Below, piece after piece: positions 35,702 through 49,360 of a stretch of 64,000 bases of DNA. Origin of the DNA: Larix kaempferi (lineage: Eukaryota; Streptophyta; Pinopsida; Pinales; Pinaceae); assembly GCA_027924585.1 (NCBI GenBank), contig BSBM01000753.1, positions 21,843,501 to 21,907,500 on the forward strand, given 5' to 3'. The notes beneath the pieces are model-generated. The model did no database searches. It had not been told where the DNA came from and saw nothing but the letters and a program-made list of their open reading frames with translations. Each line of letters starts with the position of its first letter. Position 1 is the stretch's first letter. Made by a program: the position numbers and the translations under genes.

Positions 35702-38700
35702 TTAAAAATTTACAGGGGCCAAAAGAGATTCCTTCCCTTGTGCTAACTGATAATTTGGATCAGCTGCAACATGTGAAATGAATGCATTCTTTGAAATCGG
35801 CTTATGATACAGTCACAGTCGATGACCATTAGCGAATAATGGTGTTTGGTTCTCATCAATTGTGGTCAATTAGACTATTCCATTGTCAAACACCTTGTCG
35901 ATTTGGTAGGGTCCTAGCCATCTTGTACCTAGTTTTCCTTTGAAATCCCTCTTAAATCGTGAATCATACAGTAAATCCCACTCTCTTTCACATAAGTCTT
36001 TCTTCTTAATGAACCTGTCATGCCACTTAGAACAATGTTGTTGAAATAACACTGTCTGATGCACAACAGCTGTGCGGTTCTCGTCAAGTTCATTTAATTG
36101 ATTCAATTGATTCCTCTGTTCTTCTGTCAAATCCAGGTTTGCTTCTATGGATTTCTTTAAAGTTTTAATTTCAAATTCAATGGGAAATACAACATTCTTA
36201 CCGTACACCAACTCGTATGGGGAGAAACTTGTAATATTGCGCCATGTGGTATGGTATGCCCAGAATGCTTCTGGAAGTCTTTCATCCCAATCCCTATGAT
36301 GACTCTTCACCGTTTTTGTTAGAATAGCCTCAATTACTTTGTTAGTGCTTTCCACATGACCATTGGCCTCTGGATGATATGGTGAGGTTATCTTGTGCTG
36401 AATGTGATATTTCTACAATAGGGCTTCCAATTTATGAGACACAAATTGTGGTCCTCCATCTGTAATGATCTCCTTGGGTACTTCAAAATAGGTGAAGATC
36501 TCCTCATAGAAGAAATCCATTATAGCTTGATCATTAGCCTTGACCAAAGCTACAACCTCCACCCATTTGGTCATGTAATCTGTGCAAAAAAGGATATAAA
36601 CTTTATGCTTCGAGGGAGGGTTGATAGGCCCTACAAAATCCAGATCCCATCTATCAAAAGGTTCAGCCACAAGATGTGGCTGAAGAGGAATTTTATCTAA
36701 TCTATTCGGCTGGCCCATCCTCTGGAAGTTGTCACAAGCCTTAACATATTTTTTTGCATCCTTAAACAATGTTGGACAAAAATAACCCATCATCAATACC
36801 TTATGACCTGTCCTTTTGTTAGCAAAATGTCCCCCACAAGGCTCTTCATGTAAAATTTTCAAGATACTGTAAATTTAAATATCCCTTACACGTCTTCTAA
36901 TTTCTAAATTAGGACCGGTGTAGAAAAGATTCCCATCTATCCAGCAGCATCTAGCACTCTCTGTATAATCTTTCTTTCTTCTCTCTTAGATAGGTGTGCT
37001 GGGAGCTTTCCTGCAGCCAAATAGTTAGCAACATCTACGTACCATGGGGAATGAACTGAAACTACAAACAAATGTTCATCAGGGAAGGAATCTTCGACTG
37101 GTAAACTCTGATCACTGTTAGTAAGTCGAGATAAAAAGTCAACAACAATGTTTTCCTTCCTTGTTTTGTCAATAATTGTAATGTCAAATTTTTGTAACAA
37201 TAACAACCATCTAGTTACTCTAGCATTAGTGATTGCTTTATTCATTAAGTACTTAATGGTTGAATGATCAGTGTGCACAAAGGTGGAATAGCCAGTAATG
37301 TAGTGTCTAAATTTGTTGATGGCATAAACAATGGCAAGGAACTCTTTCTTTGTAACAGTGTAATTCAGTTGTGCAGGGGCCAGGTTCTTACTGATGTAAT
37401 AAATTGCATATGAAGCATGACCTTCCTACTGTCCTAATACTACCCCAATGGCAGTATCTGAAGCATCTGAGGAAATATGAAAAGGCAAAGCCCAATTGGG
37501 CCCTCGCAGGATAGGTGTTGTAGAAATCCTTTTCTTAAGTTCAGTAAACACTGTTTGGCATACATCATTCCAATCAAACTGTACATCCTTCATCAACAGA
37601 GTGAATAAAGGAGAAGCTAGTTTGGAAATTTTTTCTATAAATATTATGTAGTAACCAGCATTCCCTAAGAAGCTACATACATCTTTGTGTGTTCCAGGAG
37701 TTGGTATATTTTCAATTACCTTAATTTTGGATGGGTCTACCTAGATGCCATTAGCAGAGATGAATAGCCCCAGAACTATGCCCTCGCTCATCATCATATA
37801 GCACTTTTCAATGCTTAAAGATAGCTAGCTTTGTTCACAGTGTTCCAAAACCTTTTCTAAAATTTTCAATGCTTCTTCGAAACTACTACCGTATGGAGTG
37901 AAGTCATCCATAAAAATTCCATGCAGTCATTTACCATCTCATAAAAGATCCCAATCACAACTCTCTGAAATGTGGCAGGTGCGTTACACAACCCAAAAGG
38001 AAGTACCATGTATGCAAAGGTGTCCCAGGGACAGGTGAAGGTAGTTTTGTCTTGGTCTTTTGGAGCAATCTAGATTTGGTTTTAACCACTGAATCCATCA
38101 AGAAAGGAAAAATTCTTCTTCCCAGGAAAGGTATCAAGGACCTGATCAATAAAAGGTAGGGGAAAGTGGTCTTTCTGCATTGCTTTATTCAATTCTCTAT
38201 AATCTACGCATACTCTCCATTTCCCATTTCTTTTTTGGTACGATCAAAAGTGGAGAAACCCACTCGCTGTCTAAAATTGGGTATATAAATCTTGCTTCCA
38301 AAAGTTTTTGGATTTCTTCCTTAACTATGTCCCTTAAATTCGGGTTCATCTTTCGTTGTGGTTGGCACATTGGCCTGGAGTCGCTTTTGATGTAAATGTG
38401 GTGGGTACACATATTAGAGGGGATACCCTTCATATCTGTCTATTCCCATGCAAATGATTCCCTATGTTTCTTCAGCAGAGTGATCAGACGTTTCATCTCA
38501 TTAGGCGCAAGATTTGGATTGATGTTCAATGTTTTTCCTAGCTCAATTTCCACTGGGATGCTTTTCGAATTTTTAAATACTAGAATTATATTGGCATTAC
38601 TGACTAGAGTCTCTTCTATTAAATTTTCTTGTTCTGTTTCATCTAAGGTACTATTCAGAATTTGGTAAGTGTGTTTAGTGACAGATGTGGGCTCACTAAT

Positions 38701-41012
38701 GAAACTATTAATAGTATCGTCCTCTCTTTTAGCTTTAAAGGTTAAGGCTCTCCCTATCGTTAACAATGGCTGAATTCCTTCTTCTTCCTCCAGATCCATC
38801 GAAAGTGGAGTTTCATCTTCTAAGCTTGGTCGGGTTGGAGGGTATAAAGTCAGGATTTTAATATCAGTCCTGTCTGAGATAGTCATGGACCCTGACTGAC
38901 AGCTAATGGAAGCATATATTGTGGCTAACCACGGTCTTCCCAGGATCAGCGGGTGTCCCCTGTCACGTCCCCATTTTGACCCCCTTCGCATTAAATCGTA
39001 AATGATGTAAATATTGATATTTAATCATGGTGAGGAGTTCAAGGCCAAGGCCCCACCATTGATTTAGCATTTTATTTATCGACAAATAAAAATAGATGCC
39101 TATGGTTATTGTGCTAGATAGGCACAATGTAAATTAAGACATCATGTAAATATGAATTTTAATGAAAAACCCACCACTAGCTATGCAAAGCAACAAAGAG
39201 ATGGGGGCATGATTCTACAAGGAATAGGGAGGGAAATTATTCAAACCCTTGAGCCAATGGTGTTAATCCATGTGTCAATGAGAAAACCCATAAACTACCA
39301 ACTACCCATTTTGGGTTATGGACCCAATCATTTAATTCTTCCAGAAATTGGTTGAGGCAGTTAATGCCTTGGGAATGAAGAGGTATGGTAGCCAATTTCG
39401 TGTATGGGAAAGCCATCAACCTAAGAAATCATATTTTGTCTCCTTGGGCAAGAAAACACCCAGGAAATGGTGCCCAAAGGGATTCGAAACCCATAGTCTT
39501 TACTCTCTCACGCAGGTTGAACTACTGGGTCTTTCCCCATCACGTTTTTCCACCATTTTTCCTGCATTTTCCATGCCTGGGAGTCGTTTTTGCATGATAC
39601 AACAGCTGGGAGAGAAGGGCCACGATTTGGGACTGTGATGGAGGTCGTTTTTTCCCAAAATACCCAAGGTCATTTTTCTGAAAATGATTTCTGCTCTCCA
39701 GGGTTGTTCCCCAACTGCCATTTTGTTTGTGGGCTTTCCCATGTTTTTCTGAATTGGTAGAAACCCCCTCTTTGGGAATCCAACTGAAGAAACATTTTTA
39801 TCATGCTCAATAAGTGTGGTTCTGCTGTTATGTGCATCCTGGTTTTGATTTGAACCTGTGAGCAAGAAACTTGGAGTGGTAGTGGACAAAATTGGCTTGA
39901 TAAACCTAGTGGAGGGAGTAACCTCTCAAGAATATCAATAGGGCTGGCTACTCTTCTATGCACACCTTAGACACTCTAGATTGGAAGGTATGGCCTGAGG
40001 GACTGTGCATTGGTGAAGGGAATACTTCCTTGAGTGGGGTGTGTAGGCATTGTGGGTGCCAAGCTAGATAGATCTTGTAGAGGTATCGCTGGCTCTGTGC
40101 TTGAGCTCACTAGCTTAAAATTCTTCCTTTCCATTTCCTAGCAGCCTGATAAACCCAATTGTAGATTGGCTTGGCTCATCTTGGTGTATGCTTGGCTATG
40201 TGTGAGTCTGTTGTTCCCAGATTCCTTGTAGAGATCATGCCCAGCTCGAGAGTGGCAGTGTGTTGAGATATTGATGATCACAACTGGCCTATGGTTGGGT
40301 GGAATGTTGCAGTTGCATAGCCAATTGCTTGGGACTACTTGTTATAAGATAAGTACTCTCTTATGTTAACTTTGCATTTATTTATTTATTTGATGAATAT
40401 CATGAATGTATGATGGATGTGTTATTGATATTATTTCCACTATGTTTTTCTGATAGTTATACATTCCATATGTCTTTTTATATTATGTGAATGCTTATTT
40501 AAAAGTTCATGGGGCTAGATGCTCAGTTTTAGCATCATGATCCTCTCCATTGCACTAGTATGATGGTAGGGGATGTGACATCCCCCTAGCTGTGACTTCG
40601 GTTGTAAAACCAAGAAGTCCACAGGGTATTCCCATGAATTGATAGAGACTACGAGGTCGTCCAAGATTACCTCAGGCTTGATTTTTGATCTATCAGCAAG
40701 TTCTAAAATGGTAGGGGTTGGTCGAAGATTGGTGAGTCCCAGTTTTTTCACAGTTTTGATGGTCATAACATTGATGACTACACCTAAATCTACCAAGACA
40801 TTTGGTATCTAAGTGTGTCCTATGAGTACTGTAACAGTAGGATTTCCAGGATCATCATATTTAGCCAAAGGAGTCTTACCCATTATTAATTCAGAGAGTT
40901 TTCCTAATACATCGACAATGGGAGGATCCCTAGGCTTTCGTCTTGTTTTTTTTACACATAGATCTATAACGGTCTTGGTATAGATGGGCACGGCATGGAG
41001 GGCTTGTAACAA
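35702..41012 (-). pseudogene. Ty3/gypsy protease, RT, RNase H and integrase, split by a solo LTR
   Basis: Minus-strand order: protease (VDLGVVINVM near 40770, YPVDFLVLQP at 40600); the solo LTR at 38961-40580; the protease tail resuming with HPLILGRPWLATIYAS; RT (WVSPLLIVPKK at 38240, catalytic FMDD at 37903-37914); RNase H (HTDHSTIKYLMN at 37250); the zinc-binding HHCC region (near 36800); integrase (DFVGPINPP, ITDGGPQF, HPEANGHVEST); and an integrase tail with NGHRL at 35820, ending at TAA 35702. Stops and frameshifts occur throughout, many of them TAG. The NGHRL tail and the tRNA-Asp PBS suggest the Athila/Tat branch. The protein would copy and integrate element RNA; this copy cannot. The gag part is annotated separately. 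Confidence 0.9.
38961..40580 (+). mobile_element. Solo LTR inside the gypsy protease gene
   Basis: 1,620 bp with ends TGTCACGT / ATGTGACA and a perfect 5-bp target duplication TCCCC (38956-38960 and 40581-40585). The host protease frame is continuous when the insert is ignored. Same family as the LTR at 18467-19760, same orientation. Confidence 0.95.
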
Positions 41013-41708
41013 TGGGATTTTGACTTATAATTTCTTCAGTTCCCCTAAGAGATTAAACCACAGTTTTTCCACTGTCTTTTGTAGGGCCAATCGTTAAGGA
41101 TAGGGTGGTTCTCTTATCAGTTGTATAGGCTGTGTTTCATCGTGTGTCTCAGCTAGTGTTTCAGTAGGAATTTAAGCATCCTCAATGATGGGGATTGTTG
41201 TGTTGATTGAATTCTCGAATTGCTGATCATTTCTCGCTTCGGTCACAGAGGATGGAACATCCTCAATGAGGATAGGATCCACTACGCTCCCTAATCGTAA
41301 ATGTATTCATTGTAGGGAAATTGGGAAATGGAATAAGAAGGCATGTTGGCAGTCTCAAATTGATGAACTGCTTTATTATTCGGGTTAGGGTTAGGTTTTG
41401 CAGGTAGCTGTGGTCGTAGTGGTGCATTCATAGGTGCGACATTGTTTGGGAGTTGCAACTGTGGCTGCTAATACTATTGGTGAGGGTATTGTTGAGGAGG
41501 ATACTATTGGTAAGGAGTGTGGTGATGAGGAAAATTGTTTCCTGGGTAGGAATTTCTCCTGTTGGGAGACCAGGGAGCTTCTTAGTTTGATTTTTGTGCC
41601 CATGGCATCGAGGGGTTAGGATTTTGCATTGAAGTTTGAGATGGATGCCATTGGTTATTAGAATAATGTGAAAAGAATTGTGTATTCATATTATTCACAC
41701 CATTCATA

Positions 41709-43233
41709 TTATTCCAGAAAGGTGATGGATCTAAGTTCATACCTTGATTTCAAGGCTGCCAAGGATTCTTCTGAGCAATAAAATAAGCTTGTTCCATGTC
41801 TAAGGTATATGCTTGCAAGACTGCTTTGACTTTGGTAATGAAGGACATTCCTTGGTATCATGATCCAATTCACATATCTAGCATACCTCCACCTTGTCAA
41901 GCGAACATTCTTTCAGTGGGTTCTTCTTTCTGCATTTGGCACATAATACACCAAGTGCCATATCCTCTACTGCTTGCCTCTGTTTTTCTCTCAAGACATA
42001 CAACTCTAAGGGAATGGAGCTCATCATATCTATTTTAAATTTCTCTATAAGATTGCCTATTTCTGCCCAAGTAGCACCTCCACTAGATGACTTATGTGTC
42101 CTAGTGAAGACATCTAGATCTCGTTCCTTGTCCCAATTGTTGGTTCGAGAGGATCCCCTTGAATACCTTCGACATAATTCAACAATATTCTCAAAGGATT
42201 AGTTGGATATATCCCATTTTCCCAACAAATTCAACATATCTAGGCAGACTTCTCTAATTCCCCCTAGTAAGATAATCTTGAGTACATCTTTTCCAATCTC
42301 GGTATGACCAAACCTCTATAAATTATACAACAATCTTTCAACAAAATCTTCCAAGCTCTGTTCTTCCTTCTGAACCATTTTAAACAACTCTTCCTTCCTA
42401 TCTCTGGTTCTGCAGTATTCTTGATATTTGGAAAGGAAGGTTTGTTTCATCTAGTCCCGAGCAGTAATGGTCTCACGACCCAAACTCATGAACCAGCGCA
42501 GAGCATTTTCTTTTAGAGTGGCTGGCAATAATTTCAGTTTCCGCACATTGGAGGTATAATCGTAACTACGACAGAGGATGTCGAAATCAAAAATGAATTC
42601 ATCTGGATCTTCAGAAGACTTACCATAAAAATTTGGGAGAACTGAGGGTGAAATATTCTTCATATGAGATGCCCTTGGTTTTTGGAGGATAGGGAATTCG
42701 AGTGTGGAAACAATGTCACCATGCTAATTATATTCCACCTCCTCCTCATTGTTCTTGTGGTGATCATTATTTCCTTCCTTTTCTCCATTATTCATGTTGC
42801 TCTAAAATTTCAATGCTTCCTTCGCTCTTTCTTCGTCTGCCTTTGCTTCTTCTTCTCTCCTCCTTTCTTCTTCTACTTCTTGGGGATGTTCCAACCACTC
42901 TTCTTTAGTGACTCTGCTCCCATTAATATGATAGATCTCCTCTCTATCTAGTTCACCCACAACAATTCCCTTGTCGTCAGGAGGTTTCTTCTCTGGAACG
43001 GGAGTTGAAGGTCCCATTGCATTCTCCACAGTTGATGTAGAAGTGTCAGGATTAGGGAGAATGGAGTTTCCTCTTCCTGAATATGCTTGCAGTAATTTGG
43101 TAAAAGAATCAACTCTAGCAATTATTTCATCAATATATGTCTGTCTTCCCAAACCTTGATTACGGCCACGGCCTCTTCCACGTGAAATGTTAGTATTTTG
43201 AGGGGGTTCCCGATTTGTTCTTCTTGTATTCAT
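41709..43233 (-). pseudogene. Ty3/gypsy gag
   Basis: It starts at ATG 43233 with an Arg-rich N-terminus (SRGRGRGRNQG), then a Glu-rich helical segment (to 42802). After two stops the capsid domain follows (from about 42660: LPNFYGKSSEDPDEFI, LKENALRWFMSL; then KYQEYCRTRDRKEELFKM at 42400). Further on is a knuckle VEVC*ICELDHDTKECPSLP (about 41850), where a stop replaces one residue of the CCHC motif. The frame decays beyond 41700 toward the protease. Role: capsid of the element particle. Confidence 0.85.
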
Positions 43234-43302
43234 TAATGCTTCAAATAATCAAAACTAAAATGAAATCAATAAATCAACTAGTATCTATGTCTATCAATTA
43301 CC

Positions 43303-43321
43303 ATCCCCGGCAACAGCGCCA
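43303..43321 (-). promoter_or_regulatory. Primer-binding site complementary to tRNA-Asp
   Basis: The minus strand reads TGGCGCTGTTGCCGGGGAT, matching the complement of the 3' end of plant tRNA-Asp(GTC) at all but one base. Four bases or fewer separate it from the LTR start at 43325. Confidence 0.9.
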
Positions 43322-43324
43322 AAA

Positions 43325-44700
43325 TGTTGGTCACCCTATATGCTAATTAATTACAACTAACACATAGGATGCTCAATATAATCTGTCAACCCAGGTAGGT
43401 CTTTTATTTCAAAAGTAATTATCACAATCTATGCATAAACATTTCAAGTAGTTGATTGAATAAATGGAGATAAAATATCCTACCTATCGATTCAATCAAA
43501 CTCATTTCATGGCTAAAACTAATCTAATGTATCCATCTAAGAAATCAAAGTACATTTAGCTTCCTACAAATACCAATCCAGCAGTTACTGATTTAAGAAT
43601 AAATAGACTAGACTTACTTTTGTAAGAAGTTAAATCCTAAAGATATCAAACTACAGTATCCAATCACAACTTGTCTAATTCAATTATCAACTACTGCAAT
43701 TCAACCATAACAAGTCTAATCTAATGATCTCTAACAAAGATAAACAACAACAAAGAACTAGAATTAAACTTGAGCTATAATTTGACTAATTAGTTGGAAA
43801 TCCTAAGAAAGATAAATTATTGAAAAGAATTTGAGCTGAGCTTGACTGTAACAGCTAACTTGCACACTTGCATAAAAGGAACTAACCTACACAGTCGACT
43901 GTCACACCACGCAGTTACAACTATTCAGGATGCAATCATAAACTACCAAAGGAAAATGCAATTATCAATTACCACTGTTGCAACTTCCCAATAAAACACA
44001 TCTACTGTAAATCCACACCACATGACAGAAAATAAACTAATCTATCTACTTAACTCGACAATCTCTGTGAGAAGGCGGGCCCTGGACTTCTAACAGAGAT
44101 GCCGTGAACTACTACAAATTAAAACACAAAGATGAAGAACTCTGATCCTTGTATTAAAATGATAACTTCATAGTTACAACACTTCTGTTACAGCTTATAC
44201 AATTGAAATCAGCCAACCCCAGGCTCTGAAATCCTTCCTATATTTATACATGCAAACTACAATTCCCGATCCACTAAATTCGTGCAGCCATGAAGATATT
44301 TGATTTTCATGTTACTAAGTCACAACAGAACTGTTACAGCCATGAATATACTTGAATGAAGTAGTTGCATGTGGAGGCATCGTTACTCTGGCTATCAATG
44401 GATCAATGGACTAACTGGCCGAGAAGTGCTCTGTCTATTGCAGTGATGTTCTGTTGCAGCGGAGTCTGCTGCAGCTACCACGTGGAGAGATGATTGCGCT
44501 ATTTCTATTAATGTGTGGAATCGGAATCATGGAGTAACAACTGGCACCAATCGTTCATCCTTTCATATTCTTAGCGGGCTACTACACCTGTGTCTCTCAA
44601 TGCTTTGATCTTGTCTTAATAAAATCAACACAAGTTAGCATAAATCAAAGGATACAATTCATAATCATAACAATGTTAGCAATTTATAAAGTAGGAAATA
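43325..44700 (-). repeat. 5' LTR of the gypsy element (outer end approximate)
   Basis: The inner end is TG at 43325. A minus-strand TATAAATA lies near 44241, so U3 is on the high-coordinate side. The outer end is not defined, because I found no partner LTR starting TGTTGGTCACC at lower coordinates. Confidence 0.55.
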
Positions 44701-44828
44701 ATGAATCATACCTGTCAAAATTCATGCTCAATCTTGAGGAAATACATATATCTAGTTTATAGGAATAAGGAAAAACAAAGCAAAATGAGGTAATAGGTGT
44801 GGTAAAAAAGAGGCAATTCCAGGACCCA

Positions 44829-45045
44829 ACAGCCTCTGACTTCCGCAATCCGCAATGCGGTATTGGAAAGTCAGCACCCCAAATGCACAACTTCAAGAAA
44901 TCATTCCTCTGACTTCCACAATCCGCAATCCAAAATGCAGGTTCGAAAAGTCGGCACCCCAAATGCACAACTTTGAAAAATCACACCTCCAATTTCCGCA
45001 ATCCGTAATCGCAATGCGGGTTTCGGCCACACAACCTTGCAGCTT
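44829..45045. repeat. Three-copy direct repeat, 73-80 bp
   Basis: Copies begin near 44829, 44902 and 44982, sharing GACTTCCGCAATCC and CACCCCAAATGCACAACTT. Short GC-rich palindromic cores (CCGCAATGCGG) occur in them. Confidence 0.8.
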
Positions 45046-45278
45046 CCGAGGATGATAATTTTCACATCCTAAGTTCATTTTTGGAAAACTTGGTACCATT
45101 GGAAATCTCTCAGCAATCCCTATGCAATAGTGTAATCCTCTGTACATTTGCACACTTGATTCAGGATCATTATTCCCATCCAAAACATCACCCAACACCC
45201 ATCAACAACTTTTCAAATATTTTGATTATCTGTCTCTAGCATAGATTTTGGCCCAACAACCCAAGTGATACAACCTTG

Positions 45279-45291
45279 GGCTCCGGTACCA
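45279..45291 (-). promoter_or_regulatory. PBS-like sequence at the left edge of an LTR
   Basis: The minus strand reads TGGTACCGGAGCC, which differs at two bases from the tRNA-iMet-type PBS TGGTATCAGAGCC. It lies three bases outside the LTR end at 45295. It may be a degraded PBS or chance. Confidence 0.45.
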
Positions 45292-45294
45292 CTC

Positions 45295-46907
45295 TGTCAT
45301 GTCCCCTCCCATCATCTCGACCCATAGAGGGAACATGAAAACAACAACAGGGGATGGGGGTGTCTAATTCTTTGGCTAATCCCATATGATGAAATTGAAA
45401 ATTTAATAAAATGCATAATTAAAATTACACAATAGAACTAAATTTGATTAATGCATCTACATCATGCAATACTAGCAGCATATTTAACACAATCAAAATG
45501 ATGAAACAATCAAATATGAACCAGCCTCATGTTAAGGCTTATACACAAGCTTCCTACTAATTAATTCCATGTGATCATTTCATTCAAATTGACTTGAAAT
45601 AACAGATAAGCATAACATAGGAATTATCACAATTTAGAACCATAGAGAGCACTTATCTTTTAAGGAAGTTGTCCAAGCAACTGGCTATGTGAGAGAAACA
45701 TTCCACCCAACCATAGGTCTCTATCCAACCTATATTATTTCAACTGAGAGACCACCCCCGAGCTGGGCTGTGTATCCACTAAGGAGGAACTAAACACGCT
45801 CACTCACAGACATGGTTTCACACAAACATACATGCTAAGCCAGCACATAGTTGGGTTTATCAATCATGCAAAGAGACAAAGAAGGAGGATGCTAAGTCAG
45901 TGAGATCAACCACAGAGCTACATGCATCTCAAACTAAACTCAAACAACCTTGGCACCAATAATACCTACCACACCCAACACAAGGAAGGTCCCCTTCTTT
46001 GCTACACAGTCCTTTAGGCGCCCCTTCCTTCCAGTGCTCTTCAGGGTGGGAATAGAAAGGTCCAAGCTACTAAATATTTGATATTCTAGCCTTCAATGGG
46101 TTTGTCAATCAATTCCAGCCTCTATTATATCTTCTTCTCTGTCATTCATGCTTGAATGTTCTCAATTCTATGGCCAAATGACGCTGTCCCGTAATTGGAT
46201 TTTTGGGCATATAACACTCTCAAATTTGCTCCATGGTTCAGTTCTATGGATCCCCGATTGGATTTCACTATCCACACAATTTTCTGGGGTTTTTTAGCAC
46301 CTCAAAAGTGGCTTAATTGTGGGTTGTGATTTCTGGTTTTTCTAACTAATGGGAATGTGTAATGGATGAAAATTCATTCTTAGATGTTCAACAATGTAAT
46401 GGGAATGAGAGAAAACAAATTCCCATGAGGTAGAGTGACTTGTGGGTCAAGGAAACATAGCCCATACTCTGCCATATGAATTTATGGGTTTCCCATGCTC
46501 CATTGAATCCATGGACTGATTTCCTCAAATACTTCCTTACAACAGAATTAATTGTCAGCAAGTAAAGTCAAATGGGTTCTCAAGATGACATTTTATAGCA
46601 TGGGTTTCAATCCCAAACCCTGCTCACCTCTCTCTAGTGGATACACATGGCCCCCTCTTATTAGTTGCTTCCATATCGAGGTTTTGGTATTTTATTGCAA
46701 TATTAATATTTACATAATTTTACAATGTTCCATGGCTTAATAGCACATGGATAACATAATATTAAATTATTTTCCTTTTAAATAAAAATGAGCGTCCACT
46801 AGCGGGGCCTTGTCCTCGAGCTCCACGCTAGGAAAACATACATCGCATGTATACAATATTTACATCAAAATCCAATATATCCTAAGGGTCAAAATGGGGG
46901 TATTACA
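45295..46907 (-). repeat. LTR of the solo-LTR family, minus orientation
   Basis: 1,613 bp. Minus strand: TGTAATACCCCC to GGACATGACA. It shares internal blocks with 18467-19760 and 38961-40580, for example CCCAGCTCGGGGGTGG and CCTATGGTTGGGTGG. On its right, minus-strand TAGAGGGATGT (46908-46918) looks like a polypurine tract following the ORF at 46950-47828, which makes this the 3' LTR of that element. The PBS-like sequence on its left would make it a 5' LTR. Confidence 0.8.
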
Positions 46908-46949
46908 ACATCCCTCTAAATGTACTCATACCTCATAAAATATTTCAAG

Positions 46950-47828
46950 TTAGAAACTTGGTAGTGCAAAAATAGTCTCCCCAATGGATAGCATCCATTG
47001 AACTCCAAACTTTCTACATGATACACCCACCAAAATGGTGAACATAAATACTTCATTGTTGGTTGATCCAATAATCATGCATGCATATACTCTCTTCATT
47101 TGTAGATCTAAATACTCCTCATGCATATGCCATGCATGTGGATTTTCTTGTTCACTAGGGGGCTCTTTGAGAGTCATGCCAATTTTCATTCTTCCAAAGT
47201 ATGTAAGTCTGGTGCACCCTTGGATCTCCATTTCCACTATGTACTTATATATCCAATCACTATACAAAAAATTGCCTTTACTTGTAGATATGAATAGTAT
47301 GTCCTCCTTTTGAATCAAGACAAGTGCTTAGTCCACATCCTCCATGTCATCTCTCTCCTCATACACAAGAAACTCAGAATCTCCCTTATGCACATGTAGA
47401 TCTTCATGCTCCATCAACTCAAGAATCTCCTTCTTCTCCTCAAGAATGCATTCGGCCATGTGTTCATGCTCATGCTCCATGCAATATTGAAAATGTGACA
47501 TGATCAACTCCTCATGAACTTGACCTTCCTCCTCCAAATCTAATGATACCATGAATTGATCAGAAGAACAACAATGCTCTTCTTCTTTTGAGTCCACCAT
47601 AAGATTCAAAGTAGTTTCATAAGGTTCTGCCTCCTTTGGTTGGCCATCAAATAGGGACGAATCTAGTGGTATGTCTTCTTCATGGGCCCAATATGTCTGA
47701 TTATAACTATTTGTGCTAGAAATTGTCCCTAGACTACAGAGGGAACAAGCTAGTACAATCTCAAAGTAATAAACGGAAAATAGGGTTTGTTTTTTTATAA
47801 ATTTGTGGTTTGAGGGTTTCATATTCAA
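46950..47828 (-). pseudogene. Acidic ORF, probably last part of a non-autonomous element
   Basis: A single minus-strand frame interrupted by one TAA (near 47317). The N-terminal half is Glu/His-rich (EHEHEHMAECILEEKKE). The C-terminal half has WIYKYIVEMEIQGC and FGVQWMLSIGETIFALPSF, ending 43 bp from the LTR. No catalytic motif is recognised. Composition and position next to an LTR recall the ORF at 3553-5292, but I see no clear residue-level match, so kinship is only suspected. Function unknown. Confidence 0.55.
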
Positions 47829-49355
47829 GAAGATAATCTATCAATCAACAAATGCAAAAACTCAATCATGTCATAACATCAAAGTAGTGAGAAAGTGTAA
47901 GATGATAAACATAAATACTAACATTCGTATGCACTGGATCAATCCACAATACATAAGAAAAACTTTAAACAAGGAATGGAATCATATATTGAGTGATCAA
48001 AATGACCATAAACAAAATCAGTAAGGAAAATATAGTGGCTTATGGTCATATATATATATATATCAGTCTCATTCTTTCAAAACTTACATCAAAAGCAATT
48101 GCATCAGTCTGAAAGTATATCTCAATGGTCCAAGCTCTATATTTCTTCTTGAAACAAAAATCGAACCACAAAACTATATGTTTGTCTTATTTTTATCATT
48201 ACAAAAGTAGAGTAGTTCCATAACTACCTTATATGTCGAGATTTGAAGCAATTACATCAATTAGTTACATGCTAACTCAAATCTTTAAAGAGAATTAACC
48301 AAAAATAGCAAATCGGACTCTAGGAAATTTGGCAAATTTCTGAAAAATGGGTCTCACAAACACCTACATATCTATAGATCCATGACACATGTGCGCAAAA
48401 TAAGAGAGGTGTTTTCAAATGAGTCCATGATGAACAAAAACGTCTCTTGGTTTTTAAAAATTCCTCTCCAATTAATCGGAAGACGTGCTGAAAATTTGTG
48501 ACTAAAAAAGTAAACTATTAAATATTTTAAACCCTGAAAAATAGGCCACAAAGATGAATTCGAATCTTCCAAACTATGATAGTTGTTACAAAACTGAGAG
48601 AGGTTTTTTTAAATGATTTTGTTTTGGAAAAAACCCTCTCTTGGTTGTCTCAAACTCATTTCCATCACCTTGTAATACGTGCTCAATTTCAATGACCAAA
48701 ACAGGGAAAAACAAAGCATAACTATGCATTTCTGCCCCAAATGGAATATTCAACTTCTTAAAAATCAACTCTTCTTCCTCTTTAGTTATGGCTGCTACAC
48801 CTGAGAATGAAAAAAATGAAGTCGTTGCCTATTCAAAATTGGAATGATTTCTTGCTCTATCACCATTTCCTATTCTGCAATCTTTTCACATTCCTTAACT
48901 AGTTCAGAAATCATTTCATGCTCCTTCTCTATATTTGTCTGAATCTCCTTTGAATTTAACTCTCCTTTACCATTCCCATAATATTCACTTGAAGAGTCTT
49001 CAATGACAGTGACCTTCTCTTCCTTCATCTTAGGATCTATTAGCCTTCTCATATTCAATCTAAGTTTATTGGTGGGTCTTGTTTTAGGTCGCCATTTAGT
49101 CTCTCTAAGCTTTGTCAAATATTTAACATCAGCATTAAAATCTGAAATGTGGAGCATCTTCTCTTTAATACTTACAATAGGAAGAATTAGGGCTGATCTC
49201 CCTTTCTAAAAAATGCAACTGTGTGTCCCTTCTTTCGAACTAGCAGCTTCTTCTTTGTCCATAAGATCAATATCTTTCTCTGTAACATTCTCTGAAATAT
49301 TTTCATGTGTTTCTCCACGCCTGTCTTCTGGCTCTACATCATTGGGGTGTGTTGG
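47829..49355. other. Spacer with a possible minus-strand ORF remnant
   Basis: Mostly AT-rich. On the minus strand, 49300 to 48870 holds a readable charged segment (open 95 codons at 48870-49157: TKLRETKWRPKTRP, VIEDSSSEYYGNG, then a Glu/Lys helix), with one stop upstream. It may be the other end of the acidic ORF element or an unrelated remnant. The element at 49361 is inserted immediately to its right. Confidence 0.4.
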
Positions 49356-49360
49356 AGAAA

